Below, in pieces: positions 53,001 to 60,462 of a DNA stretch of 64,000 nucleotides. Position 1 is the stretch's first letter. Every line of letters starts with the position of its first letter. Below the pieces are notes generated by a model. The model had not been told where the DNA came from. It made no database searches and saw nothing but the letters and a program-made list of their open reading frames with translations. The stretch is from CAMTUW01 sp947085035 (GTDB taxonomy: Bacteria; Actinomycetota; Coriobacteriia; Anaerosomatales; PHET01). The translations under genes and the position numbers were made by a program. Location: contig CAMTUW010000001.1 of the NCBI GenBank assembly GCA_947085035.1, forward strand, positions 62,001-126,000, given 5' to 3'.

Positions 53001-54899
53001 CTACTTCTCCTCGTCGTCTACGACCTCGTAGTCAGCATCGACGACATCCTCGTCAGAGGCGGCGTCGGCGGCGTCGTCGCCCTCGCCTGCTTCGGCCTGC
53101 GCGTCGCTGTAGACGATCTCGGCCAGCTTGTAGCTGACTTCCTGCAGCTTCTCGGTGGCGTCCTTGATCGCGTCGACGTCGTCGCCCTCGAGCGCCGTCT
53201 TCACGGCTGCCATGGCCTCTTCGCAGGCGGTCTTGGTCTCGTCGGGCACCTTGTCGCCCAGATCCTTCAGCGACTTCTCGGTCGCATAGACGAGACTGTC
53301 AGCCGTGTTTCGAATCTCGACTGCCTGCTTGCTCTTCAGGTCCTCATCAGCGTGCGCCTCGGCGTCTTTGACCATCTTGTCGACCTCTTCGTCTGACAGC
53401 GCCGTCGAGCCCGTGATGGTGATCTTGGTCTCCTGCCCGGTACCCAGATCCTTCGCCGAGACGTTCACGATGCCGTTGGCGTCGATGTCGAATGCGACCT
53501 CGACCTGCGGCATACCGCGGGGCGCGGGCGGGATGTTGTTCAGGTGGAAGCGGCCCAGCGTCTTGTTGTGACCGGCCATCTCGCGCTCACCCTGGAGCAC
53601 GTGCACCTCGACAGAGGTCTGGCTGTCTGCGGCCGTGGTGAAGATCTCGCTCTTGCGCGTGGGGATCGTGGTGTTGCGCTCGATGAGTTTCGTCATGACG
53701 CCACCCAGCGTCTCGACACCCAGCGCAAGCGGGGTGACGTCAAGCAGCAGGATGTCCTTCACCTCACCGGCGAGCACGCCGCCCTGAATGGCCGCACCAA
53801 CGGCAACGACCTCGTCCGGGTTCACGCCCATGTGCGGATCCTTGCCCGTGATCTTCTTGACGGTCTCCTGGACCGCCGGCATGCGCGTCGAGCCGCCCAC
53901 CAAGATGACCTCGTCTATGTCGCCCGACGAGACGCCTGCATCCTTCATGGCCTGCTCGACCGGCTTCTTCGTACGATCGAGAAGGTCGCTCGTGACCTTC
54001 TCGAACTCCGCGCGGGTGATGGTGTAGTCGAGGTGCTTCGGACCCGACGCGTCAGCGGTGACGAACGGCAGGTTGATCTGCGCGGTCTGCGCGGTGGAGA
54101 GTTCCATCTTCGCGCGTTCGGCAGCCTCTTTGAGACGCTGCAGGGCCATCTTGTCGACGCGCAGGTCGATCGCGGTGTCGGCCTTGAACTTGTCGGCCAG
54201 CCAATCGATGACCTTGTGGTCCCAGTCGTCGCCGCCCAGGTGGTTGTCACCGTTGGTCGACTTGACCTCGAACACACCGTCGCCGATCTCGAGCACCGAC
54301 ACGTCGAACGTGCCGCCACCAAGATCGAAGACGAGCACCGTCTGGTTGTCGTGCCCCTTGTCGAGCCCGTATGCGAGGGCGGCCGCAGTAGGCTCGTTGA
54401 TGATGCGCAGGACCTCGAGCCCGGCGATCTTCCCGGCATCCTTCGTGGCCTGACGCTGCATGTCGTTGAAGTACGCGGGCACGGTGATGACGGCCTGCGT
54501 CACCGGCTCGCCCAGGTACTTCTCGGCGTCTGCTTTGAGCTTCTGCAGAACCATGGCGCTGATCTCCTCGGGCGTGTAGTCCTTGCCCTCGATCTCAACG
54601 CTGCTCCTGCCGTCCTTGCCCTTGACGACCTTGTAAGAGATCGTCTTGCGCTCGGAGACCGTCTCTTCGAACTTGCGACCCACGAAGCGCTTGATCGACG
54701 TGATCGTGCTGTCGGGGTTCGTCACGGCCTGGTTCTTGGCCGGCTTGCCCACGATGCGCTCGCCTTCCTTGCGAAACGCGACGACCGACGGGGTCGTGCG
54801 ATCGCCCTCGGCGTTGATGATGATGGTGGGCTCGCCACCTTCGAGCACGGCCATCGCCGAGTTGGTCGTGCCAAGGTCGATACCGATCACTTTGCCCAT
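53001..54899 (-). CDS. dnaK: Chaperone DnaK (Hsp70)
   Basis: 632 residues from the ATG at 54899 (AAGGAG seven bases upstream). N-terminal ATPase domain with MGKVIGIDLGTTNSAMAVLE, VFDLGGGTFDVSVLE and VLVGGSTRMPAVQE; substrate-binding domain beginning VTPLALGVETLGGVMTKLIE; acidic C-terminal tail ending DDEEK. First gene of the operon dnaK-grpE-dnaJ-hspR-clpB. The promoter and a HAIR-like site lie about 95 bases upstream, and the transcript would begin in a 7-bp hairpin at 54959-54985. Confidence 0.98.
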   Translation of the reverse strand: MGKVIGIDLGTTNSAMAVLEGGEPTIIINAEGDRTTPSVVAFRKEGERIVGKPAKNQAVTNPDSTITSIKRFVGRKFEETVSERKTISYKVVKGKDGRSSVEIEGKDYTPEEISAMVLQKLKADAEKYLGEPVTQAVITVPAYFNDMQRQATKDAGKIAGLEVLRIINEPTAAALAYGLDKGHDNQTVLVFDLGGGTFDVSVLEIGDGVFEVKSTNGDNHLGGDDWDHKVIDWLADKFKADTAIDLRVDKMALQRLKEAAERAKMELSTAQTAQINLPFVTADASGPKHLDYTITRAEFEKVTSDLLDRTKKPVEQAMKDAGVSSGDIDEVILVGGSTRMPAVQETVKKITGKDPHMGVNPDEVVAVGAAIQGGVLAGEVKDILLLDVTPLALGVETLGGVMTKLIERNTTIPTRKSEIFTTAADSQTSVEVHVLQGEREMAGHNKTLGRFHLNNIPPAPRGMPQVEVAFDIDANGIVNVSAKDLGTGQETKITITGSTALSDEEVDKMVKDAEAHADEDLKSKQAVEIRNTADSLVYATEKSLKDLGDKVPDETKTACEEAMAAVKTALEGDDVDAIKDATEKLQEVSYKLAEIVYSDAQAEAGEGDDAADAASDEDVVDADYEVVDDEEK

Positions 54900-54990
54900 G
54901 CGTTCGCTCCTTGCTCGTCTCGTGACGCGTCGCTCGCGCCCGAGAATGGATACGTTCTCGAGAGGTTCCTCTGAGGCCCCTCTCGACCGG

Positions 54991-55020
54991 ATGATAATAC
55001 CTGAGTCGTCCGTTATCAAG
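54991..55020 (-). promoter_or_regulatory. dnaK promoter with HAIR-like HspR operator
   Basis: On the - strand TTGATA (55014-55019) and TATCAT (54991-54996) are separated by 17 bases, each matching consensus at five of six. The sequence 55000-55020 reads as CTTGATA, seven bases, ACTCAGG, matching the HAIR pattern (CTTGAGT-N7-ACTCAAG) at 11 of 14 positions and overlapping the spacer and the -35. Confidence 0.62.
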
Positions 55021-55120
55021 TTTTGTGTCATCAGCGTTGGTATTCTACCCGCTGACGCACCGACTCAAACCGTTGGCGATGCGACCGCGACCGAGAATAC
55101 CGACACTCGGTGAAGTGGGC

Positions 55121-55149
55121 TTTACAGGGCCGGAATCGGTCTGTATGGT
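55121..55149 (+). promoter_or_regulatory. Promoter of the ferredoxin gene
   Basis: TTTACA (55121-55126) and TATGGT (55144-55149) are 17 bases apart, about 60 bases before the ATG. A 6-bp inverted repeat (55090-55095 with 55106-55111) lies just upstream and could be an operator. Confidence 0.5.
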
Positions 55150-55207
55150 ACGCACGAACCTGAGCGGCGCGCAGCCGCCACACGCGGAGATAGCCTGAGG
55201 AGTGAGC

Positions 55208-55396
55208 ATGCCACGACCCATCATCAACGAAGACGACTGTTCGGCGTGCGGCATCTGCGTCGACGCGTGTCCCAGCGGCGTTCTTCAGATCGTCGGTGAC
55301 GTCGCCGATCCGGTGCACGACGAGAACTGCGACGGCTGCGCCGCGTGCATGGAAGAGTGCCCCATGGGCGCCATCACCGAGATCGAAGAGGACTGA
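55208..55396 (+). CDS. 2[4Fe-4S] ferredoxin
   Basis: 62 residues from the ATG at 55208 (GAGGA six bases upstream; an in-frame GTG lies six bases earlier). Two clusters: CSACGICVDACPSGVLQI and CDGCAACMEECPMGAI. A small acidic electron carrier for the low-potential reactions of an anaerobe. Divergent from dnaK and convergent with the UDG-like gene eight bases on. Confidence 0.93.
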   Translation: MPRPIINEDDCSACGICVDACPSGVLQIVGDVADPVHDENCDGCAACMEECPMGAITEIEED

Positions 55397-55403
55397 CACC
55401 CCT

Positions 55404-55964
55404 CTACAGCACCGGGCCGGGAGGCGCCGCGGCCTGCATCTGTCGCCACACCCGGCGCTTGCGCACTTCGTGCCCAAGCGACTCCTCGAACCCGTCGACC
55501 GCGACGAGCCTGCGGCCGAACGCGACCACCGGCTGACCGGGAGCGAGCTCACCTGTCAGGTCGAAGGCTGCCGCCACATCCTGCGCGGCGACTCCGTCCA
55601 ACGCGATCACGACGAGCGCGTCGACCGCCTCGATCTGCAGCCGCAGCCGCGCGACGCGCTTCTCGCTTGCGATGGTCGGCTCCGGCCGTGACACGGTGGC
55701 GAACCACGAGCCCGCCGGCCAGCCAAGCGCGACGAGCGCCTTGGCCACCGCAGCTCCGTCGGGGCCACTCAGCGCGGCCCCCCCTGATGCCTCGGCCGGA
55801 CCAGGCATGCCCTTCACCAGCGCGACTGAAGCCAGAAGCGCTCCGCTCCACGCGATGAGGTCGCTACCCGGAGCGAGCGTGTCGGCGTGCGTCAACTCGG
55901 CCCTGGCCTTCGCCTCGAAGAGCGCTCGGATGTGTTCCTCGCCGCTTGCATCGTCACGGGTCAT
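55404..55964 (-). CDS. Hypothetical protein, distantly uracil-DNA-glycosylase-like
   Basis: 186 residues, cytoplasmic. No firm family. The run KGMPGPAEASGGAALSGPDG then ALVALGWPAGSWFATVSRP resembles the glycine-rich motif region and following helix of UDG-superfamily enzymes, but catalytic residues cannot be assigned with confidence. A Rossmann-like strand (DALVVIALDGVAAQDVAAAF) follows. It lies nine bases after the epimerase gene on the same strand, so it may be the last gene of a small operon. Confidence 0.5.
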   Translation of the reverse strand: MTRDDASGEEHIRALFEAKARAELTHADTLAPGSDLIAWSGALLASVALVKGMPGPAEASGGAALSGPDGAAVAKALVALGWPAGSWFATVSRPEPTIASEKRVARLRLQIEAVDALVVIALDGVAAQDVAAAFDLTGELAPGQPVVAFGRRLVAVDGFEESLGHEVRKRRVWRQMQAAAPPGPVL

Positions 55965-55973
55965 CTCCGCAGA

Positions 55974-56915
55974 TCACCCCCGTGTCGAGAACCAGCGCCA
56001 CGTCATGTCGAGTCCTGACTCGAACTCCGCACGCGCACTCCACCCGAACACCGACTGAGCCTTTGCCGGGTCGAGCGCGCTGTGCAGGATGTCTCCCACT
56101 CGCGGCTCGACGTAGATCGCCTTCCCGAAGTAGCCCGAGGCCACCCGCAGGGCCATCAGCAGCTCCTCGACGCTCCTGCGCCTGCCTGTCGAGATGTTGT
56201 ACGCGGACCCATCGGGCCCCTCAAACGCAAGGGGGCCAGGAGCCTCCAGCGCGGTCAGTATCGCCGAGACGACGTCGCCCACGAAGATGAAGTCGCGGGT
56301 CTGACTCCCGTCTCCGAAGACCACCGGAGGCTCACCGCGGCGCAGTCGATCGCAGAACAGCGCGACCACTCCCCCCTCACCGGCTGCGTCCTGCCTTGGT
56401 CCGTACACGTTGCTGAAGCGCAGCGATGCGAAGTCCGTCTCCGTGCCCGCGAGCTCGGATGCGAGAAGCGCTTCGGCCTCGAGCTTCGACTCGCCGTAGG
56501 GGCTCTGTGGGCCCTTGCGGGCCGTCTCGGGCAGCGGCAGGGTCTCCGGTTCACCGTAGATCGCAGCCGAGGAGGCCGACAGCACCCTGTGCGCTCCGGC
56601 TGCGCGTGCGGCCGCCGCCACCAAGCGCGTGCCCCGTGCGTTGACGGCGCGGTCGTGCTCCGGGTTGGCTATCGAGACCGAGACGCTCGCCTGGGCGGCC
56701 AGATGAACCACCGCATCGGGACCGAACGCTCTGAACTGGGACTCCAGCGCGGGTTCAAGGATGTCGAGCTTGTGAAACGACGTCCGAGGATCGACGTTTT
56801 GCGCATGCCCCGTCGACAGGTCATCGATGACGAGTACCTGGTGACCACCGTTCAACAGGGCGAACACGAGGTTGCTGCCTATGAAGCCGGCTCCTCCTGT
56901 GACGATGACCCTCAT
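55974..56915 (-). CDS. NAD-dependent epimerase/dehydratase (UDP-glucose 4-epimerase-like)
   Basis: 313 residues from the ATG at 56915 (GGGGAG seven bases upstream). Extended SDR features: NAD loop VTGGAGFIGSNL, DDLSTG, a serine-rich catalytic strand, the catalytic tetrad in YGESKLEAE with Tyr and Lys three apart, and the sugar-site FSNVYGPRQ. It would interconvert nucleotide sugars for surface glycans. Its start overlaps the sortase stop by four bases. Confidence 0.9.
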   Translation of the reverse strand: MRVIVTGGAGFIGSNLVFALLNGGHQVLVIDDLSTGHAQNVDPRTSFHKLDILEPALESQFRAFGPDAVVHLAAQASVSVSIANPEHDRAVNARGTRLVAAAARAAGAHRVLSASSAAIYGEPETLPLPETARKGPQSPYGESKLEAEALLASELAGTETDFASLRFSNVYGPRQDAAGEGGVVALFCDRLRRGEPPVVFGDGSQTRDFIFVGDVVSAILTALEAPGPLAFEGPDGSAYNISTGRRRSVEELLMALRVASGYFGKAIYVEPRVGDILHSALDPAKAQSVFGWSARAEFESGLDMTWRWFSTRG

Positions 56916-57586
56916 TCCGGGACTCCCCTCGTCTTCTCGGTCATCACTCGTCTCACCTCGACGAGATCCGACTGCACGATAAGTCTCAATCGCGCGCTGT
57001 ACGGCGGATCGCATGCCGTGAGCGTGAGCGTAGGCGCATCGGTGCTCGCGACGACTTCGGTCCGGTCCGGTGTCACCCTGAAGACACGTCGGACCCGATA
57101 CGTGTAGCGCCGAAACGGTGACTGGATCTCGATGGTATCACCCGGCGAGAGGCGATCCAGTCGACGAAAGGGCGCTCCGTAGGTCGTCCGGTGTCCCGAT
57201 ATGCCGCAGTTTCCGGTTGGACCCGGAAGATCCGTGTACGTTATCCACCCCGGACCACGCTTGAGGTCCGCTCGGGACACCCCTTTCAAGACGATGGCGT
57301 CAAGCCCCATCTCAGGCGCGCTGATGCGCCCGAAGGGCTCACCGTTGCGCAGTCCCTTCCAGTAGGCCTCGTCTTGCTCGGCCCATCCCTCGAAATCGAG
57401 CGAGGGGCCGGAGGTGATCACGTCGGCAGCGAGCAGCCCAGAAGGCACGGTCGCCCGAAGCGATGACTGCGTCATGCGTGTGACGAAGTCGGTCACCCCG
57501 TAGTAGCCCAAAAGGCCAACGGCGATACCGAGAAAAAGATTGCTCGCACCTCTCAAAACGACGAATCGCACCTCGCGCGTGACCAT
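56912..57586 (-). CDS. Class E-like sortase
   Basis: 224 residues from the ATG at 57586 (GAGG seven bases upstream; a TTG at 57589 is the alternative). N-terminal membrane helix (about 10-35), then a sortase barrel: APEMGLDAIVLKGV, the catalytic His in ISGHRTTYGAPFRRL, the catalytic Cys in LTLTACDPP and the Arg in SARLRLIVQ. It would join surface proteins to the wall or each other at sorting motifs. Coupled by ATGA to the epimerase gene downstream. A 6-bp perfect palindrome CACAAG-AGA-CTTGTG (57601-57615) sits just upstream. Confidence 0.9.
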   Translation of the reverse strand: MVTREVRFVVLRGASNLFLGIAVGLLGYYGVTDFVTRMTQSSLRATVPSGLLAADVITSGPSLDFEGWAEQDEAYWKGLRNGEPFGRISAPEMGLDAIVLKGVSRADLKRGPGWITYTDLPGPTGNCGISGHRTTYGAPFRRLDRLSPGDTIEIQSPFRRYTYRVRRVFRVTPDRTEVVASTDAPTLTLTACDPPYSARLRLIVQSDLVEVRRVMTEKTRGVPE

Positions 57587-57630
57587 CAAACGACCTCACT
57601 CACAAGAGACTTGTGACAACCGACACAGGA

Positions 57631-57663
57631 ATCGGTAAAGCCATGGTTCATCCAAACCGATAA
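57631..57663 (+). promoter_or_regulatory. Dyad ATCGGT-N19-ACCGAT with sigma-28-like spacing
   Basis: The arms ATCGGT (57631-57636) and ACCGAT (57656-57661) are inverted repeats. Read as a promoter, TAAA (57636-57639) and ACCGATAA (57656-57663) are 16 bases apart, as upstream of the secreted protein at 882. Such a promoter would start transcription just before the riboswitch. Confidence 0.35.
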
Positions 57664-57701
57664 CCCAAGTGTAAGCGTTGAGAACCGCACATCGGCACGA
57701 G

Positions 57702-57800
57702 CTCCCCGATAAGGGCACGGCGGATCGAAAGATCCGCTTCGCAAAGTCACGGGTCTAACGGAGGTTCATTCTCCCACGACAGCCGGACCGCCGGGACGAG
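57702..57800 (+). promoter_or_regulatory. Probable c-di-GMP-I (GEMM) riboswitch
   Basis: The plus strand shows the GEMM-I layout. P1 pairs 57705-57708 with 57792-57795, extended by CTC/GAG. AGGGCA at 57712-57717 is the 5' core. P2 is a perfect 7-bp stem (57720-57726 with 57731-57737) closed by a GAAA tetraloop. CGCAAAG (57740-57746) is the 3' strand of the ligand site. P3 runs CGG...CCG (57750-57785) around a GGAG/CTCC inner helix, ending in CAGCCGG. Downstream, GACGAG of P1 could pair with CTCGTC (57876-57881), which abuts the ribosome site of the next gene. Confidence 0.72.
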
Positions 57801-57895
57801 ACCGTCGGATGCTTCCGACTCGGTTCCGCCCAGCGATGTTTCACGCGGGAGGAGTCGAGTCGTTGTGCATCAGGACTCGTCAGGGAGCACGTACC

Positions 57896-58444
57896 ATGAA
57901 GCAGATCTCCACTCGTTTCGCAACCACAGCGGTCCTCTCCGCGATCGCCGCGCTGATCCTGGTTCTTGCAGCGCCCGCCATCGCAGCCGATGCCTTCGAG
58001 CTCACCGACGCGCCAGCCGCAGCCGCTGAGTACACGCCCGCACTCGTTGCACCCGTGGTGCCTGCAAAGGTCGCCGTTGCCACCTCAACCACCTTCCAGC
58101 CCCGGATCGCCCCGAAGCGTGCGGCCCGCATCGCAGCCACCCGCGCACCCGCGCAGACGGTCGCCGGTACGAGCCAGACCGATCGCGCCCAGGTCATTCT
58201 CGCCGGGTTGATCGCGAAGTACCCGATTCTCAGAGGTACGACCGTCACCTTCGGTGACACCCGTGGCTACCAGGCGATCGCTTACTATCAGAGTGGACGC
58301 ATCATCATCAGCCGCACGCACACCGCGAGCCTCGAGCGCATCCTGAACCACGAGATCTGGCACATCATCGACTACCGCGACAACGGCACGATCAACTGGG
58401 GAGAGAATGTGCCGCCCAGCAACGCGGCCAGCTACAGGGGCTGA
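57896..58444 (+). CDS. Secreted HExxH metallopeptidase-like protein
   Basis: 182 residues from the ATG at 57896 (GGGAG about eight bases upstream). Signal peptide 1-31, an Ala/Val/Pro-rich middle, then a compact domain with a zinc motif: RILNHEIWHIIDYRDNG. The His-Glu-x-x-His and a following acidic residue suggest an active gluzincin or related protease, but the third ligand is not certain and the domain is short. It lies 95 bases after a probable c-di-GMP riboswitch, an arrangement also known from secreted proteases that cut surface adhesins. Confidence 0.7.
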   Translation: MKQISTRFATTAVLSAIAALILVLAAPAIAADAFELTDAPAAAAEYTPALVAPVVPAKVAVATSTTFQPRIAPKRAARIAATRAPAQTVAGTSQTDRAQVILAGLIAKYPILRGTTVTFGDTRGYQAIAYYQSGRIIISRTHTASLERILNHEIWHIIDYRDNGTINWGENVPPSNAASYRG

Positions 58445-58528
58445 CGCGCGCATCGTCGGCGTCGCCCCCCCCCACAATCTCGCCTGCAGCGGCGATGTGA
58501 TCGTGCGGGCCCTTGATGAACCACCTCA

Positions 58529-58765
58529 GTGGGTCTCCCGAATCTGGGCAAGCTTAAGATCGGCGACCAGTTCATTCTGCAGACGGCCGCAGGCACGTTC
58601 GCGTATGAGATCGATCGCATACGCATTGTGGACAAGAACGATCGGACGGTCGTCGTGCTTACAAAACATGCTGTCCTGACAGTCAGCACCTGCTATCCGT
58701 TCAACTACGTAGGCAGCGCGCCGGACAGGTACGCGCTTATCGCGAATCTGGTGACGAGCTGGTAG
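58529..58765 (+). pseudogene. C-terminal fragment of a class D-like sortase
   Basis: The frame GKLKIGDQFILQTAAGTFAY, then AVLTVSTCYPF with the sortase catalytic Cys, then APDRYALIANL with the Arg, covers only the second half of a sortase; the catalytic His half is missing. The preceding 84 bases, including a run of nine C (about 58467-58475), carry no matching sequence in any frame. The usable start is only a GTG at 58526-58529. Probably a remnant of a second sortase near the intact class E enzyme. Confidence 0.68.
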
Positions 58766-58906
58766 GAAACTGCAACCCCGGTCGATGCGTATTGCACACA
58801 CGCTCTCCACGGAATCCGCGCACCTTTCTTTGGTGGGCTGATAAGATTTCGCGACTCGGCGGGTCTTGAGACGCCGAACTTCTCGATGCCGCGCAAAGGA
58901 ACCCGG

Positions 58907-59632
58907 ATGCCGCTAACACTTTCCTTCTTGAGTCGCCACAGCACAAAGATCCCTCGACTGCTCGCGGTGCTGGCGTCGTTCTTTCTGGCTCTCGGCGCCT
59001 CTGAGGCGTTCGCGCATGGAGTATCCGAGGGGGACAAGACATTCATTCAGCAGAACAGCGGCATTCAAATCGTTCCGTTCATCTACTTGGGCGCCAAGCA
59101 CATGGTGACCGGTTACGATCACCTGCTCTTCCTCGTGGGAGTCATCTTCTTCTTGTACCGGATGCGGGACGTCTGGCACTACGTCACTCTCTTCGCAGTC
59201 GGGCACAGTGTGACGTTGATTCTCGGCGTGACGATGGGCCTGAACGTCAACGCCTACATTGTTGATGCGATCATCGGTCTTTCGGTCGTATACAAGGCGC
59301 TCGACAACATGGGTGCATTCCAGCGTGTCCTCGGCTTCAGTCCCAACGCAAAAGCGGCGGTTGTGATATTCGGCTTCTTCCATGGCTTTGGGCTTGCGAC
59401 GAAGTTCCTGGAGTACGAACTCTCGCCTGACGGCCTGGTCGCCAACATCCTCGCGTTCAATGTGGGTGTGGAATTGGGGCAGGTGTTGGCTCTGGGCGCG
59501 ATCCTCATCCTGATGAACCTGTGGAGACGGTCGCCGTCTTTCGAACGACATGCATTCACCACCAACGTCATCATCATGACCGCGGGATTTGTCCTGATGG
59601 GTTACCAGATAACCGGATATTTCGCCGCGTAA
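58907..59632 (+). CDS. HupE/UreJ family membrane protein
   Basis: 241 residues from the ATG at 58907 (AAAGGA six bases upstream; an ATG at 58886 lacks a site). Signal-like first helix (to about 35) then six helices. His-rich metal positions: AHGVSEGDK, GYDHLLFLVG, AVGHSVTLILG and FFHGFGLA. Family members move nickel or cobalt for hydrogenase or urease, but no such enzymes are in view. The next gene encodes its usual anchor-type partner, 14 bases on. Confidence 0.9.
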   Translation: MPLTLSFLSRHSTKIPRLLAVLASFFLALGASEAFAHGVSEGDKTFIQQNSGIQIVPFIYLGAKHMVTGYDHLLFLVGVIFFLYRMRDVWHYVTLFAVGHSVTLILGVTMGLNVNAYIVDAIIGLSVVYKALDNMGAFQRVLGFSPNAKAAVVIFGFFHGFGLATKFLEYELSPDGLVANILAFNVGVELGQVLALGAILILMNLWRRSPSFERHAFTTNVIIMTAGFVLMGYQITGYFAA

Positions 59633-59646
59633 AGGAGCTGGCACGA

Positions 59647-60300
59647 ATGGAATCACGCGAAACGCGTCGCAAAGGATCATCCCCCCGTCAGGGACGATCG
59701 CCTGTGCAGTCACAGGCGGCATCCTCTGATGCACAGCAGTCACTGCCCTCCACCGCAAGCCTCGTGAAGGCCACGACAGTGGCCCTCGTGATCGCAGGCA
59801 TCCTCTTGGTCGTCGCAGTGCTTCCTGTTGAGTTCGGCATCGATCCGACCGGCATGGGCAAGGCGCTCGGGCTCTCCAGCATGAAGGCGGACTCCGACGG
59901 CATCTCCGGCGATGACGCTCAGGCGCCTGATGGGGCGTCCGCAACTGCAGAGACTGTCGCCAAGACGGAGGTGCCTCTTCGCAGCGACACGATGACGCTG
60001 GTGCTACAGCCGGGTGAAGGCACCGAAGTGAAGGTGGAGATGCTTGCCGGCGAACGCTTCGTCTTCGAATGGACGACCCAAGGTGGTCCGGTGAATTTCG
60101 ATATGCACGGCGAAGAGCCCAACGCGGGAGACAAGTTCACGAGCTACTGGGCCGACGTTCAGAAAGAGTCGGCAAGGGGCGCGTTCGTGGCACCCGTAAG
60201 CGGCACGCACGGTTGGTTCTGGAGGAACCGTACCGAGGGGCCGGTGTCGGTCACTCTCAACACGAGTGGGTTCTACGAGCGACTCTTTCGCGCGCAGTAG
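59647..60300 (+). CDS. Transmembrane anchor protein paired with HupE/UreJ
   Basis: 217 residues. A cytoplasmic basic/Ser-rich N-terminus, one transmembrane helix (about 42-62), a Ser/Asp/Ala linker, then an extracytoplasmic beta-sandwich (about 120-217) with GTEVKVEMLAGERFVFEWTT and GTHGWFWRNR. HupE genes are often followed by such a protein; its biochemical role is unknown. GGAG lies ten bases before the ATG. Confidence 0.75.
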   Translation: MESRETRRKGSSPRQGRSPVQSQAASSDAQQSLPSTASLVKATTVALVIAGILLVVAVLPVEFGIDPTGMGKALGLSSMKADSDGISGDDAQAPDGASATAETVAKTEVPLRSDTMTLVLQPGEGTEVKVEMLAGERFVFEWTTQGGPVNFDMHGEEPNAGDKFTSYWADVQKESARGAFVAPVSGTHGWFWRNRTEGPVSVTLNTSGFYERLFRAQ

Positions 60301-60462
60301 GAACCCTCATTCAGCGGGTAGGACGAGCATCGGTCTGACCTCGACACTTTCTCGCGCGAGTGTTGCCCCTGCCCCGCTCCGGGGAACACACCTCTCATGG
60401 GGGCAGCGCGACGCTGAGCGAGACTGCGGCGCACGTCCCGACATCCGTCTTCGGGAGGTGCC

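Noticed and set aside
54899..55020. CIRCE element (HrcA site) upstream of dnaK
   Set aside because: No TTAGCACTC-N9-GAGTGCTAA pattern; the HAIR-like site and hspR gene point to HspR control instead.
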